From assembly GCA_025355505.1 (NCBI GenBank), contig JANXZM010000051.1, positions 1 to 64,000 of the forward strand: a DNA stretch of 64,000 nt. Direction: 5' to 3'. The DNA is from Acidobacteriaceae bacterium (GTDB lineage: Bacteria > Acidobacteriota > Terriglobia > Terriglobales > Acidobacteriaceae). Below are positions 37,092-47,083 of the stretch, in pieces (the stretch's first letter is position 1; each line of letters starts with the position of its first letter). The notes under the pieces were generated by a model. It made no database searches and had not been told where the DNA came from. It saw only the letters and a list, made by a program, of their open reading frames with translations. The position numbers and the translations under genes were made by a program.

Positions 37092-37850
37092 CTAGTGTTC
37101 CTGCCCTGTCGCTTCACCCAGATACACGCAAGCAAGCAGCACGAAAATATAGGTCTGAATAACCGACACGAAGATGTGCAGTCCGTTGAATACGACCGGG
37201 ACAACCACCGGTATGAGCGAAAAGAACACCAGCGTGACCATCTCTCCGGCGAACATGTTGGCAAAAAGACGAATCGTCAGCGACATGACCCGGGCGATGT
37301 GGCTGAACACCTCAATCGGAAACAGCAGGATGGGCAAACCCAAACGCATGACCAGAGGCATTTCCTTATCCTGGGGCCCGATGAAGTGCTTCAAATATCC
37401 GATGGGTCCGTTTGTACGCACTCCCTGGAAATGATAGTAGAACCACGTCAGCAGCGCGCAACCCAGCGGCACAATCGGCACCGCCGTCGGTGATTCCATT
37501 CCTGGCACCAGACCGATCAGATTGCAGCCCAGGATAAACATGCCGAGCGTGACCAGGTAGGGTACGTACTTCCTGGCATGATGCCCGACAACCTCATCGG
37601 CCATGTCGGCGACAAATCCGTGGACTACTTCCATCGTGTGTTGCAAGCCGCCCGGCCGCTCCACCGAAAGTCGCGAACGCACGGTAATAAAAAATATCGT
37701 GAGCAGCACTACCACCAGCAGCTCCATCGCGAAGCTGTTCGAGATGGGAGCCGCCGGATCCTTCGAATGAATGTGCAGCGCCTGCAGCAACGCCTGCACC
37801 GGCGCGCCAAACAGACGATTCAGAAGTGCGGTAAAAGCCAGTTGTTCCAT
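37092..37850 (-). CDS. atpB: ATP synthase F0 subunit a
   Basis: 252 residues from ATG 37850. Five to six membrane helices; the essential Arg is in MSLTIRLFANMFAGEM, and the C-terminus SVIQTYIFVLLACVYLGEA is typical. NPIGYLKHF-like text (actual GPIGYLKHFIGP) precedes the key helix. It forms the ion half-channels with the c ring. Between atpI and atpB lies an inverted heptamer repeat. Confidence 0.95.
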   Translation of the reverse strand: MEQLAFTALLNRLFGAPVQALLQALHIHSKDPAAPISNSFAMELLVVVLLTIFFITVRSRLSVERPGGLQHTMEVVHGFVADMADEVVGHHARKYVPYLVTLGMFILGCNLIGLVPGMESPTAVPIVPLGCALLTWFYYHFQGVRTNGPIGYLKHFIGPQDKEMPLVMRLGLPILLFPIEVFSHIARVMSLTIRLFANMFAGEMVTLVFFSLIPVVVPVVFNGLHIFVSVIQTYIFVLLACVYLGEATGQEH

Positions 37851-37878
37851 TTTTAGATTTCGCGATTTTAAAAATAGC

Positions 37879-37946
37879 GACGAGCGGCGAGCTTCGAGCA
37901 AACTACTTGTTCAAATGCATGCTCCCGGCTCGTAGCTCGCAGCATC
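37879..37946. repeat. Inverted heptamer repeat in the atpI-atpB gap
   Basis: Left arm units AGCGGCG and AGCTTCG; right arm CCGGC, TCGTAGC, TCGCAGC; spacer about 30 bases. Same family as at 31594. Confidence 0.65.
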
Positions 37947-37950
37947 AGCC

Positions 37951-38439
37951 TTACGATGCCCGCCGGAAAGCCGTGTACCCTTCCCACACTGCCTCCGCCA
38001 TCAGGGCCGCCACCGGCACGCACAAGCCCCAAAGAAAGCCGCGAAACGCCAGCCAAGAAACTTTGAATATAGCATAGGCAACCGCTGCCACCAACCCGTA
38101 GCGCACCACGAAGCGCAGGATGATTAAGCCGCCTTTCTCCGGACTGTTCTGGTTGACGATACGATCGGCAAGCCCTTCGACGCCGCGCGTAAGTGACTGG
38201 AAATTAACGTAGGAAACCGCCGCCCCGCAGGCAAACCCAATCGCTCCGGCCCCGCGGTAAAACCAGAACGTCGGCCCCAGCAGCAGAACGCTGATCACCA
38301 GCATGTTGCGCAGCACGCGAGGAATGATGCGCTCATAAATCGAGAGCTCATCGATTCTGCGCTCATGGATTATGCGCTGATCAAGAGTCTCCGCCGGCGG
38401 AATTTCCGCAGGCCCATCGAGATGCCCGTGCTCATTCAT
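37951..38439 (-). CDS. atpI: ATP synthase subunit I
   Basis: 162 residues. A charged 45-residue head with a near-repeat (LDQRIIHERRIDELSIYERI) leads to four hydrophobic segments (MLVISVLLLGPTFWF, IGFACGAAVSYVNF, FVVRYGLVAAVAYAIF, GFLWGLCVPVAALMAEAV). This matches the ATP synthase I chain, which helps assemble the c ring. Overlaps atpZ by 8 bp and precedes atpB. Confidence 0.8.
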   Translation of the reverse strand: MNEHGHLDGPAEIPPAETLDQRIIHERRIDELSIYERIIPRVLRNMLVISVLLLGPTFWFYRGAGAIGFACGAAVSYVNFQSLTRGVEGLADRIVNQNSPEKGGLIILRFVVRYGLVAAVAYAIFKVSWLAFRGFLWGLCVPVAALMAEAVWEGYTAFRRAS

Positions 38440-38680
38440 CTTTGAAAGCGCCCACGGCCATGCGGATCATCTGCCAAAATCCAACCACCGCGCCAAACAA
38501 CAGCCCGACCAGATAGAGCCACTTAGTATGCAGCCAGTAATCGGCCAGCTTGCCCAAAAAGAACCCCAGCAGGATCGCCGCCGGAATAATAAACCCCATC
38601 TCGGAATAGCGAGCAAGCGAGACGAGAGGATCTTTCTTTCTGGAGGGCGGGTCCAACTCCGGGCTGGGCTTCTCCGGCAT
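38432..38680 (-). CDS. atpZ: AtpZ/AtpI-family membrane protein
   Basis: 82 residues with two membrane helices (MGFIIPAAILLGFFLG and WLYLVGLLFGAVVGFWQM) joined by KLADYWLHTK. This is the AtpZ/F0F1-assembly type that usually starts atp operons. First gene of the F0 cluster here, and its coding end overlaps atpI. Confidence 0.85.
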   Translation of the reverse strand: MPEKPSPELDPPSRKKDPLVSLARYSEMGFIIPAAILLGFFLGKLADYWLHTKWLYLVGLLFGAVVGFWQMIRMAVGAFKDE

Positions 38681-38821
38681 TTGGGAGAATTCTAAACCAA
38701 ACGGCCGACATGCGAACCCTCATCGGTTCAGTTAGAGGAAACACGTAGTGTTCATGGACCGCTTAGCGTCTCCGCCAAGGTTGACGATTTCTCCTGGTTA
38801 CGCGATGATGGTGCGTCGCAT

Positions 38822-40639
38822 ATGTATCTCCATAGGACAACGATCGGCTGGCTTACCGTGGTGGTCCTGCTCTCCGCTTTGGGGTTCTCCGACGAGAAGC
38901 CTTGGCGCGAGATACGAAGCCCACACTTCCGAGTGATCACGAACGGCAGCGAAGGCGCGGGGCGCAAAGTCGCACGTGAATTTGAGCAAATGCGTGCCGT
39001 TTTCTCGAGCGAGTTTCCAGGATATCGGCTGGATTCCGCCGAGCCACTTTTGATTGTGGCCCCGGAAGATGAGTCCTCCACAAAAAAGCTGTTGCCTGAG
39101 TTCTGGAAGCACAGCGGCCCTAAACCCGCCGGGGTCTATTTTCATGCATGGGAACAACCCTACGCGCTGGTGCGCCTGGACGCAGTGGGTTCCGACAAGA
39201 TCTCCGCCGACGAGTTTGCCGTCGTCTATCACGAGTATGTCCACTCTCTTTTACATCTCAATCTTCACTGGATTCCGACTTGGCTGGATGAAGGGCTGGC
39301 CGAGTTCTACGCCTACACCCGTTTTGAAGGGAATCACACTGTTCTCGGTGCGCCGCCAAAGGAGATGGGACGGCTTTCGTTGCTTCGATACCGCTCCGCC
39401 ATACCATTGGCGAAATTCGTAGATCAGCGCGGTTCGTTCACTCACGATGAGGAAGACACGCAGCTGTACTATGCGCAATGTTGGGCGTTCACTCACTTTC
39501 TCATCATGGGGCCGGGAATGGAGGGCGGCGCCCGCCTGAGAAAGTTCTTCAACGCGGCGCAGCAGGGGGTCGAGCAGAAAAAGGCTTTTCAAGATAACTT
39601 CGGGGATTTCGGCCAGGTGCAGAACGCTTTTGACCAGTACATTCATCTGTTTGCATTTAAGGCCGGAGTCATCCTAAGTCCCGCCCGGGTCGAAGACAAA
39701 GACCTTATGACCCGCTCCCTGACCATCGCGGAAACAAAGGCGGAACTCTCGTCTTTTTTTGCGGCCACGCATCAATGGAAATTGGCTCGTGAGTCGAGCG
39801 ACTCAGCCTTGAAGAACGACCCAAAGCTGGCTCTCGCCCATCAGGCGATGGGCTTCGTATGCTTGCAAGAGGGCAAGGATGAAGAAGCCGCGCGAGAGTT
39901 CTCTCAGGCCGTGGATCTCGACAAAAAAATGTATCGCTCTTTGTTTGCGAAGACAATGTTGTCACCGCTGCCTCATTCGACGAATCCCGCGGATCAGCAG
40001 GCCTATCGTTTTGAGTTGCTGAAAACGCTGGAGGTCAATCCTCAGTTTGCTCCTGTTTACGTCGAGCTCGCCAAACTTGATGTCGCACAGGGAGAGCCCG
40101 CCAAGGCGCTCGGACCGGCATTAAAGGCTGAGAAACTGGAACCGTGGCGCGCCGGCTATCATTTACTCACAGGTCAAGTTCTGCTGCGTGTGGATCGGGC
40201 GGCAGAAGCTGCCACTTACGCCACCTACGTGGCTGACCATTGGTCCGCCCCAGACCGGGACGAGGCGATGGAACTTTGGAATCTGGTTCCCGTTGCAAAG
40301 CGTCCCGCACAGGGGCCAACCCCGATTGCCACGGGGCACGACAGCAGCAGCGCAGAAGGGATTGTGAAGTCGGTGACCTGTGGTGAGCATAACCTAACCA
40401 TCACCCTCGAGCAGGCCGGGCAGCCTCTAACTTTCCGTGTTCAAAACGCGAGCGGTGGATTCTCTGACACTCTGTGGTTTGGCGAGGACCACTTCACTCC
40501 GTGCTATCACACGACCGGACTGCGCGCCGTCCTGCAATATAAACCCGCTGCCGACAAGTCCTATACCGGCGATGCCGTGAGCTTCGGCTTCCGCGATGAT
40601 TTGCGCGCCCCGCCCGCCATTGCCGCTCCGTCGAAATGA
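38822..40639 (+). CDS. Exported zinc peptidase (peptidase MA-like) with TPR-like repeats
   Basis: 605 residues. Short signal peptide (TTIGWLTVVVLLSALGFS). The zinc motif HEYVH at about residue 141 is followed by WLDEGLAEFYAYTRFEG, which gives the third metal ligand (Glu) as in the DUF1570/peptidase_MA group. From about residue 315, tetratricopeptide-like helices (LAHQAMGFVCLQEGKDEEAA, FAPVYVELAKLDVAQGE) are followed by a beta-rich C-terminal domain. Likely periplasmic. Substrate unknown. Transcribed away from the atp cluster. Confidence 0.8.
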   Translation: MYLHRTTIGWLTVVVLLSALGFSDEKPWREIRSPHFRVITNGSEGAGRKVAREFEQMRAVFSSEFPGYRLDSAEPLLIVAPEDESSTKKLLPEFWKHSGPKPAGVYFHAWEQPYALVRLDAVGSDKISADEFAVVYHEYVHSLLHLNLHWIPTWLDEGLAEFYAYTRFEGNHTVLGAPPKEMGRLSLLRYRSAIPLAKFVDQRGSFTHDEEDTQLYYAQCWAFTHFLIMGPGMEGGARLRKFFNAAQQGVEQKKAFQDNFGDFGQVQNAFDQYIHLFAFKAGVILSPARVEDKDLMTRSLTIAETKAELSSFFAATHQWKLARESSDSALKNDPKLALAHQAMGFVCLQEGKDEEAAREFSQAVDLDKKMYRSLFAKTMLSPLPHSTNPADQQAYRFELLKTLEVNPQFAPVYVELAKLDVAQGEPAKALGPALKAEKLEPWRAGYHLLTGQVLLRVDRAAEAATYATYVADHWSAPDRDEAMELWNLVPVAKRPAQGPTPIATGHDSSSAEGIVKSVTCGEHNLTITLEQAGQPLTFRVQNASGGFSDTLWFGEDHFTPCYHTTGLRAVLQYKPAADKSYTGDAVSFGFRDDLRAPPAIAAPSK

Positions 40640-40674
40640 AGCTCGCCTAGAGCCGGCAGCGAAGAGCTACAGCT

Positions 40675-42186
40675 CTACTTCAACATCGCCGCCACATGCG
40701 GGGTCTGCACAATCCCGAGCGACCAGTTGACGCCGCGAATAAAAGGCTCCGGATAAACTCCAATCACAATCGTCGCCAGCGCCGTCACGCCCACCGCGCA
40801 ACGCATGCCAAGGCTGACGGGCAGTGGTTCCGTCTCTATTGGCGCGCGCATCAACATCGCGTTCGCAATCTTCAAATAGTAATAAAGTCCGAACAATGAA
40901 TAGAACACGCCAAGCGATGCCAGCCCGTAATGTCCAGTTTCGATCAGGCTCAGGAAGATGTAGTACTTGCCCAGAAATCCGGCCGCGGGCGGAATGCCCG
41001 CGAGTGAAAGCAGGAACAGCAGCATCAACGTGGCTTCGACGGGAGCACGCTGGTAGAGCCCAGCCATGTCGTCGATCTCGTCGCCAATCACGTTACGCTG
41101 CCGCAACGACGCGATCACCGCAAACGCGCCCAGATTCATGAACGTATAGACAAGCAGGTAGATCAGGATTCCCTTGAATCCGTCGAGAAAGCCAGGGCTG
41201 CCGATTTGCGACGTTCCCATGGCCACAAACGCCAGCAGCATGTAGCCCACGTGCGCAATCGAAGAGTAGGCAAGCAGACGTTTGGTGTTCGTCTGGGTAA
41301 GGGCTGCGAAGTTGGCGCCGGTCATGGTGGCGATAGCGACGACCACAATCACGGGAGTGTAAACCGAGCGCAACGGAAACAACCCAAACACCAGTATGCG
41401 CAGCAGCATAGCCCAAGCCGCCGCCTTCACCGCCACCGACATAAAGCCGGTAATACTGGTGGGCGCGCCTTCGTAAGCGTCCGGCGCCCACTGATGAAAT
41501 GGAACGGCGGCGATCTTGAACAGCAACCCGGTCATGGTCGTCAGCAGCGCAATCACTACTACTGGATTGTGCGGATTCTGCGCCGACACCGCGCGCGCAA
41601 TAATCGCCAGGTTGGTGCTGCCGGAAAGTCCGTAGAACAGCGAGAGGCCGTAGGCAAAGATGCCCGACGAAAATGCGCCAAGCAGCAGATACTTCAAGGC
41701 CGCTTCATTCGAGCGCCGGTCGCGGCGCAAAAAACCAACCAGCACGTAGGTGGAAATCGCCATCAGCTCGAGCCCGATGAAGATCAGCACGATGTCGATC
41801 CCCGCCGCCATGCACATCATGCCCACCACGGAAAGCAGCAGCAACGCATAATATTCGCCGTGGTGCTCGTCTTCTACGTCGAGATAGCGCACCGACCCCA
41901 GGATGGCAATCGCCGCTCCCGCCAGAAACAGATACCAGAAGTAGATGGCGAAGCGGTCAACCAATAGCGAGTTGTAGAATCCGAGCAAGCCCCTCGGCGG
42001 CAGTGTCGACTGAATCTGCCATACGCACAAAGCCGCAAACGCCACGCCCACAAAGGCGCCCACCGCGTTGATCCATTTCCATCCCCGCGGAACCATCAGG
42101 TCAATTAGCAGAATGCCGAGCGCGAAGATGGTAAGTTCCACCATTGGCAACATCAACCGGTATTCCGTTGGTGAGAGACCTCGCAC
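40675..42186 (-). CDS. nuoN: NADH-quinone oxidoreductase subunit N
   Basis: 503 residues from GTG 42186, directly after the nuoM stop. Antiporter-like proton-pumping subunit with about 14 helices and the family motif PFHQWAPDAYEGAPTSITGFM. Channel Lys/Glu residues are in conserved positions (VAVKAAAWAM and AYSSIAHVGYML). Last gene of the nuo cluster. Confidence 0.95.
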   Translation of the reverse strand: MRGLSPTEYRLMLPMVELTIFALGILLIDLMVPRGWKWINAVGAFVGVAFAALCVWQIQSTLPPRGLLGFYNSLLVDRFAIYFWYLFLAGAAIAILGSVRYLDVEDEHHGEYYALLLLSVVGMMCMAAGIDIVLIFIGLELMAISTYVLVGFLRRDRRSNEAALKYLLLGAFSSGIFAYGLSLFYGLSGSTNLAIIARAVSAQNPHNPVVVIALLTTMTGLLFKIAAVPFHQWAPDAYEGAPTSITGFMSVAVKAAAWAMLLRILVFGLFPLRSVYTPVIVVVAIATMTGANFAALTQTNTKRLLAYSSIAHVGYMLLAFVAMGTSQIGSPGFLDGFKGILIYLLVYTFMNLGAFAVIASLRQRNVIGDEIDDMAGLYQRAPVEATLMLLFLLSLAGIPPAAGFLGKYYIFLSLIETGHYGLASLGVFYSLFGLYYYLKIANAMLMRAPIETEPLPVSLGMRCAVGVTALATIVIGVYPEPFIRGVNWSLGIVQTPHVAAMLK

Positions 42187-43824
42187 TTAGTTACTCGCTT
42201 TCGGTACGGCGGAGTTCGGTCCGGCTTTCGGTCCGGCAACGTTCGGTCCAACCACGGCGGGTGCCTGCTGGTATGACGGGGGCGCGACCAAGACGTACGC
42301 CGGTGCGTTCGCACTAGAGTTGTCATGAATCGTTTGCACTATCTGTTTCACCGGTTGTTCGAGAATCTGGAAAAACGGCTTTGGATAAAGCCCGATCCAC
42401 AACGCCATGACGATCAGCGGCACAAACGTAAGAATTTCGCGCGGCGTAAGGTCGTGCAGCTGTTCATTCTTTGGATTCGTCACTGTCCCAAAGAAAACGC
42501 GCTGATACAGCCAGAGCAAATAAGCCGCCGCCAGAACCACGCCCGGCGTCGCCCACGCCGCCCACTTCCAGTTCGCGGTAAATGCTCCCTGCAGAATCGT
42601 GAACTCGCCGACAAATCCGTTCAGCAGCGGCAATCCCATCGACGAAAGAAACATGATCATCGCGATCGTGGCGTACACCGGCATCACGGTCGAGATACCG
42701 CCATACTCGGCGATTTCGCGCGTGTGCCGCCGCTCATACAAAATGCCGACAATCAAGAACAGTGCGCCGGTCGAGATGCCGTGATTGATCTGCTGCAGCA
42801 CCGACCCGGTCAATCCCGCCGAATTCAACGTAAAAATTCCCAGCGTGCAGAACCCCAGATGGCTGACGGACGAGTACGCTACCAGTTTTTTCATGTCCTT
42901 CTGCATGAGCGAAACCAGCGCTCCATAGATGATGCCCACAAGCGAAAGCCCAATCACCCAATTCTGCACACGCGGATGCGACACGACCGCGGGAAAAAAT
43001 GGCAGCGAAAAGCGCACAAATCCGTATGTCCCCATCTTCAGCAAAACGCCGGCCAGAATGACAGACCCGGCAGTAGGCGCCTCCACGTGCGCATCCGGCA
43101 GCCACGTGTGAAACGGAAACATCGGAACCTTGATCGCGAATCCAACAAAGAAAGCGGCGAACAGCCAGATGGCAGTGTGAAACGGAATCAGCGGCGCCGT
43201 CTTATAAAGCTCTGGAATACTGAACGTGAAGACGTTAGTAAGTGTGTGATGATGGAAGTAGAGGAACAGGATGCCAAGCAACATCAGCACGGAGCCAAGC
43301 AGCGTGTACAAAAAGAACTTGATGGCCGCATAAAGTTTGCGCGGCCCGCCCCAAATGCCGATCAGCAGATACATCGGCACCAGCATTGCTTCCCAGAATA
43401 CGAAGAAGAGGAAAAAATCGAGCGCCATGAAGACGCCAAGCATTCCCGTCTGCAACACCAGGAACCAGACGTAATATTCCTTCACCCGAATCTCGATGGC
43501 GGTCCACGAAGAGAGAATCGAGATCCATCCCAGCAGCGTCGTCAGCATGATCAGCAGAAACGAAATGCCGTCAATGCCGAGGTTGTAACCCGCGCCAATC
43601 GAGGGGATCCAGTTATTCGGTGTACCCTCGAGGAACTTGAAGCCGGGCTCAAAACGCTGGGTCCAGAACATCGGCACCAGCGGCAGCGAGATCAAGAATC
43701 CGCCCAGCGCAAAGAGATTCGCGATCCAGCGAATCGCGTCCTTGTTCTCCTTAGGGACGAACAGGAGAACGAGCGCGCCCACAAGCGGCGTGAAGAGAAT
43801 GATGGAAAGTATGTGACTCTGCAT
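42187..43824 (-). CDS. nuoM: NADH-quinone oxidoreductase subunit M
   Basis: 545 residues; antiporter-like subunit. Motifs MFPFHTWLPDAHVEAPTAGS and LKMGTYGFVRF, with KKLVAYSSVSHLGFCTLGIF in the second half. The C-terminal 45 residues form a Pro/Ala-rich tail with repeated GPN/VGP-type units (VVGPNVAGPKAGPNSAVP) that is not part of standard NuoM and may be a repeat expansion. Confidence 0.95.
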   Translation of the reverse strand: MQSHILSIILFTPLVGALVLLFVPKENKDAIRWIANLFALGGFLISLPLVPMFWTQRFEPGFKFLEGTPNNWIPSIGAGYNLGIDGISFLLIMLTTLLGWISILSSWTAIEIRVKEYYVWFLVLQTGMLGVFMALDFFLFFVFWEAMLVPMYLLIGIWGGPRKLYAAIKFFLYTLLGSVLMLLGILFLYFHHHTLTNVFTFSIPELYKTAPLIPFHTAIWLFAAFFVGFAIKVPMFPFHTWLPDAHVEAPTAGSVILAGVLLKMGTYGFVRFSLPFFPAVVSHPRVQNWVIGLSLVGIIYGALVSLMQKDMKKLVAYSSVSHLGFCTLGIFTLNSAGLTGSVLQQINHGISTGALFLIVGILYERRHTREIAEYGGISTVMPVYATIAMIMFLSSMGLPLLNGFVGEFTILQGAFTANWKWAAWATPGVVLAAAYLLWLYQRVFFGTVTNPKNEQLHDLTPREILTFVPLIVMALWIGLYPKPFFQILEQPVKQIVQTIHDNSSANAPAYVLVAPPSYQQAPAVVGPNVAGPKAGPNSAVPKASN

Positions 43825-43852
43825 AGAACAGTTCTCAGTTGCCAGTGGCTAC

Positions 43853-43918
43853 AAGCTTCGAGCAATTCTTATTACTGCAACGCCGCTGGCCCGGTCGCTC
43901 GTAGCCCGCAGCCTGTAG
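43853..43918. repeat. Heptamer repeat in the nuoM-nuoL gap
   Basis: Left part AAGCTTCGAGC, right arm TCGTAGC, CCGCAGC, CTGTAGC; the left arm is shorter than in other copies. Confidence 0.55.
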
Positions 43919-43920
43919 CT

Positions 43921-46044
43921 TTACTTCCACACGTAATACACGCCAAACCCTAGCAGTCCCGCGACCATGACCAGTGCGTACCATTGCACCAGTCCCCATT
44001 CAAATAGTCGCGCCGGATAGGAAATCATTCGCGCAAGAATCGCCGGACCGTTCACTCCCAATCCGTCAATGATCCACTTATCCCACCAAGTCGAAAGCGT
44101 AGCGACAGCGCGCGTAACCCAGCCAACATCGTTGACGGCTCCGTCAATGATCGTGGCATCGAACCACGATGCCGCTTCGCCCGCGCCCATGGCGCCCAGG
44201 CGGATGTCGCCAAACTTGCGGCGTCCGGTGAAAACATAGTCGTAGGCCTCGTCGACAAACCATTTGTTATCGAGCAAGGTGTAAAGTGGTGGAGCCTTTA
44301 CGGCGATCGGCTCGGGGTAATCTTTGCCGACGTTCCTATAGGAGCGGCGCGCCATGCCAAAGCCCACGCCCGCCGCTGCCAGCGATAAGAACATCAGCAA
44401 ATACTCGGTGTTATCCGTGTGCTCGGCTTCTTTTTCGCCCGCTGCTAACTGCGCCGACTTCCCTTCTTCCCGTAAGACGACTGCTTCTCGCGCAAACACC
44501 GGCTCCAAAAACTTCTCCAGGTGCGCCGACCCGCCCAGACTATGCGGCCAACTCAACCATCCCGCGCCAATCGAGCAGATCGCGAGAATCACCAGCGGCA
44601 CCGTCATCGACTTCGGCGACTCGTGCACATGACGCTCGACCTCGTGGCTCATGCGCGATGGACTGTAGAACGTCAGATACATCAGCCGGAACATGTAGAA
44701 CGCCGTCATTAATGCAGTGCCATAACCGACAAACCACAGGATGCGATACGCGCCGCCTTCCGAAGCCCATGTCTGCCACAGGATTTCGTCTTTGGAGAAG
44801 AAACCGGCCAACGGGAAAACCCCCGCGATCGCCAGCGTCGCGACCCACATCGTCCAGTGCGTAGTTGGAATCCGACTTCGGAGACCGCCCATGTTGCGCA
44901 TGTTCTGCTCGCCGCTCATGGCATGAATCACCGAACCCGAACCGAGGAAGAGCAGCGCCTTGAAAAACGCGTGCGTGAACACGTGGAAAACGCCCACCGC
45001 AAAGGCGCCGACGCCGAGCGCGAGGAACATATACCCCAGTTGCGAGACAGTGGAGTAAGCAAGCACGCGCTTGATGTCGTTCTGCACCAGCCCGATGGAT
45101 GCGGCGAACACGGCAGTAAGCGCGCCAACGATGGCAACGGTTTTCATCGCGCTTGGCGCCAGCACGAACACGGCATTCGAACGCGCCACCAGGTACACGC
45201 CCGCCGTCACCATGGTCGCCGCGTGGATCAGCGCCGAAACCGGCGTAGGGCCTTCCATCGCATCGGGCAGCCAGACATAGAGAGGAAGCTGTGCCGACTT
45301 TCCGCAGGCTCCGACAAACAGCAGCAGCGCGGCAGCCGTGAGCACGGGATCGCCGATCGCAAAGTGTCCACTGCGCGCCACCGCGTTAATGTCGGTGAAG
45401 CGAAACGACCCCAGATACCAGGAGAGCGTAAGCGCGCCAAGAATGAATGCGGCGTCGCCAATGCGGTTCACGATGAATGCCTTGTTGGCTGCGTCGTTGG
45501 CCGACTTGCGATGAAAGTAAAAGCCGATCAGTAGATACGAGCACAGGCCAACGCCTTCCCATCCCACAAACAACAATATGTAGTTATTCGCCAGGATGAG
45601 CGTAAGCATCGAAAACATGAACAGGTTCATGTACCCGAAGAAACGGTAATAACCGCCTTCGTGCGCCATGTATCCGGTGGAGTAAATGTGAATCAGCATG
45701 CCCACGCCGGTCACAAAGAGCAGCCAGATGGAAGAGAGCGGATCGAGTAAGAAGCCGGCGTCGGCGTTGAATGAGGCGAGCGTCCCGTCGTGCTTCGTGA
45801 AGTTCAGATGCCCGTCGCCGCTGCCCAGCCACGTATAGACAATTTTCTCAAAGGGACGTCCCGTACCATGCGCGAAGCGCGTGTACTCGACGACTGTGAA
45901 GCAGGCGAACAGGAACGCAAGCACAACCGCGCCGACGCAGACCGCGTTCACCGTGGCCTTTTGCAATCGCCGCCCGAAAAAAAACATCATCGCGGCCCCG
46001 AAGGCCGGAAAGAGCGGTATCAGCCAGATGTGGTTAAGAAACAT
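43921..46044 (-). CDS. nuoL: NADH-quinone oxidoreductase subunit L
   Basis: 707 residues, the largest membrane subunit, with antiporter-like core, long lateral helix and about 16 helices. Key text: LLFVGWEGVGLCSYLLIGF, QLPLYVWLPDAMEGPTPVSA and KRVLAYSTVSQLGYMFLALG. The C-terminal helix HL region ends ALVMVAGLLGFGVYYVWK. Full length. Confidence 0.96.
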   Translation of the reverse strand: MFLNHIWLIPLFPAFGAAMMFFFGRRLQKATVNAVCVGAVVLAFLFACFTVVEYTRFAHGTGRPFEKIVYTWLGSGDGHLNFTKHDGTLASFNADAGFLLDPLSSIWLLFVTGVGMLIHIYSTGYMAHEGGYYRFFGYMNLFMFSMLTLILANNYILLFVGWEGVGLCSYLLIGFYFHRKSANDAANKAFIVNRIGDAAFILGALTLSWYLGSFRFTDINAVARSGHFAIGDPVLTAAALLLFVGACGKSAQLPLYVWLPDAMEGPTPVSALIHAATMVTAGVYLVARSNAVFVLAPSAMKTVAIVGALTAVFAASIGLVQNDIKRVLAYSTVSQLGYMFLALGVGAFAVGVFHVFTHAFFKALLFLGSGSVIHAMSGEQNMRNMGGLRSRIPTTHWTMWVATLAIAGVFPLAGFFSKDEILWQTWASEGGAYRILWFVGYGTALMTAFYMFRLMYLTFYSPSRMSHEVERHVHESPKSMTVPLVILAICSIGAGWLSWPHSLGGSAHLEKFLEPVFAREAVVLREEGKSAQLAAGEKEAEHTDNTEYLLMFLSLAAAGVGFGMARRSYRNVGKDYPEPIAVKAPPLYTLLDNKWFVDEAYDYVFTGRRKFGDIRLGAMGAGEAASWFDATIIDGAVNDVGWVTRAVATLSTWWDKWIIDGLGVNGPAILARMISYPARLFEWGLVQWYALVMVAGLLGFGVYYVWK

Positions 46045-46077
46045 GTCGTTAGTCAGTCGTTGGTCGTTGGCTCTTAG

Positions 46078-46122
46078 CCTTTAGCTCTTGGCTCGAAGCC
46101 CGCAGCTCCCAGCTAAAAGCTG
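46078..46122. repeat. Half-copy of the heptamer repeat in the nuoL-nuoK gap
   Basis: Units TCGAAGC, CCGCAGC and TCCCAGC follow one another; the opposite arm is degraded (CTTAGCCTTTAGCTCTTGGC). Confidence 0.45.
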
Positions 46123-46134
46123 ACAGCCGCCCTC

Positions 46135-46443
46135 TCACCATTTCAACAAATCAATCTCATCCACGTTAATCGTCTCCGTATTGCGGAAGAAGGCGATCAA
46201 AATGCCGAGGCCTACGGCTGCTTCGGCGGCGGCGTCTACCGTAATAAAGATCGAGAAGACCTGCCCGTGCAGGTTTCCCCACATGCGCGAGAACGCCACC
46301 AGGTTCAGGTTCACCGCGTTCAGAATCAACTCGATCGACATCAGAACAACCACCACATTGCGGCGTGTGAGCACACCGATCACACCCAGCACAAACAGTG
46401 CCGCCGCAACAACGAGATAGTGAAGCGTGGTGATCTCGGCCAT
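46135..46443 (-). CDS. nuoK: NADH-quinone oxidoreductase subunit K
   Basis: 102 residues, three helices, with the conserved Glu in [20 protein letters not shown] and Glu in [17 protein letters not shown]. Small proton-path subunit of complex I. Separated from nuoJ by 76 bp that contain a GC palindrome of the GCGCCGGGCGTCC type. Confidence 0.95.
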   Translation of the reverse strand: MAEITTLHYLVVAAALFVLGVIGVLTRRNVVVVLMSIELILNAVNLNLVAFSRMWGNLHGQVFSIFITVDAAAEAAVGLGILIAFFRNTETINVDEIDLLKW

Positions 46444-46463
46444 AGTTCTCAGTTCTCAGTCGG

Positions 46464-46495
46464 TGGAGCGCCGGGCGTCCCCGCCCGGCGGACGG
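46464..46495. repeat. GC palindrome in the nuoK-nuoJ gap
   Basis: GGAGCGCCGGGCGTCC ... CGCCCGGCGG; related to the palindrome in the 100-bp tandem repeat at 17593. Confidence 0.55.
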
Positions 46496-46519
46496 GCGAG
46501 ACGCGCGTCCCTCCATCCA

Positions 46520-47079
<560 letters not shown>

Positions 47080-47083
<4 letters not shown>

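Noticed and set aside
42325-43953. 542-codon plus-strand ORF opposite nuoM
   Set aside because: Highly basic antisense translation (Arg, His, Gln) of a conserved gene.
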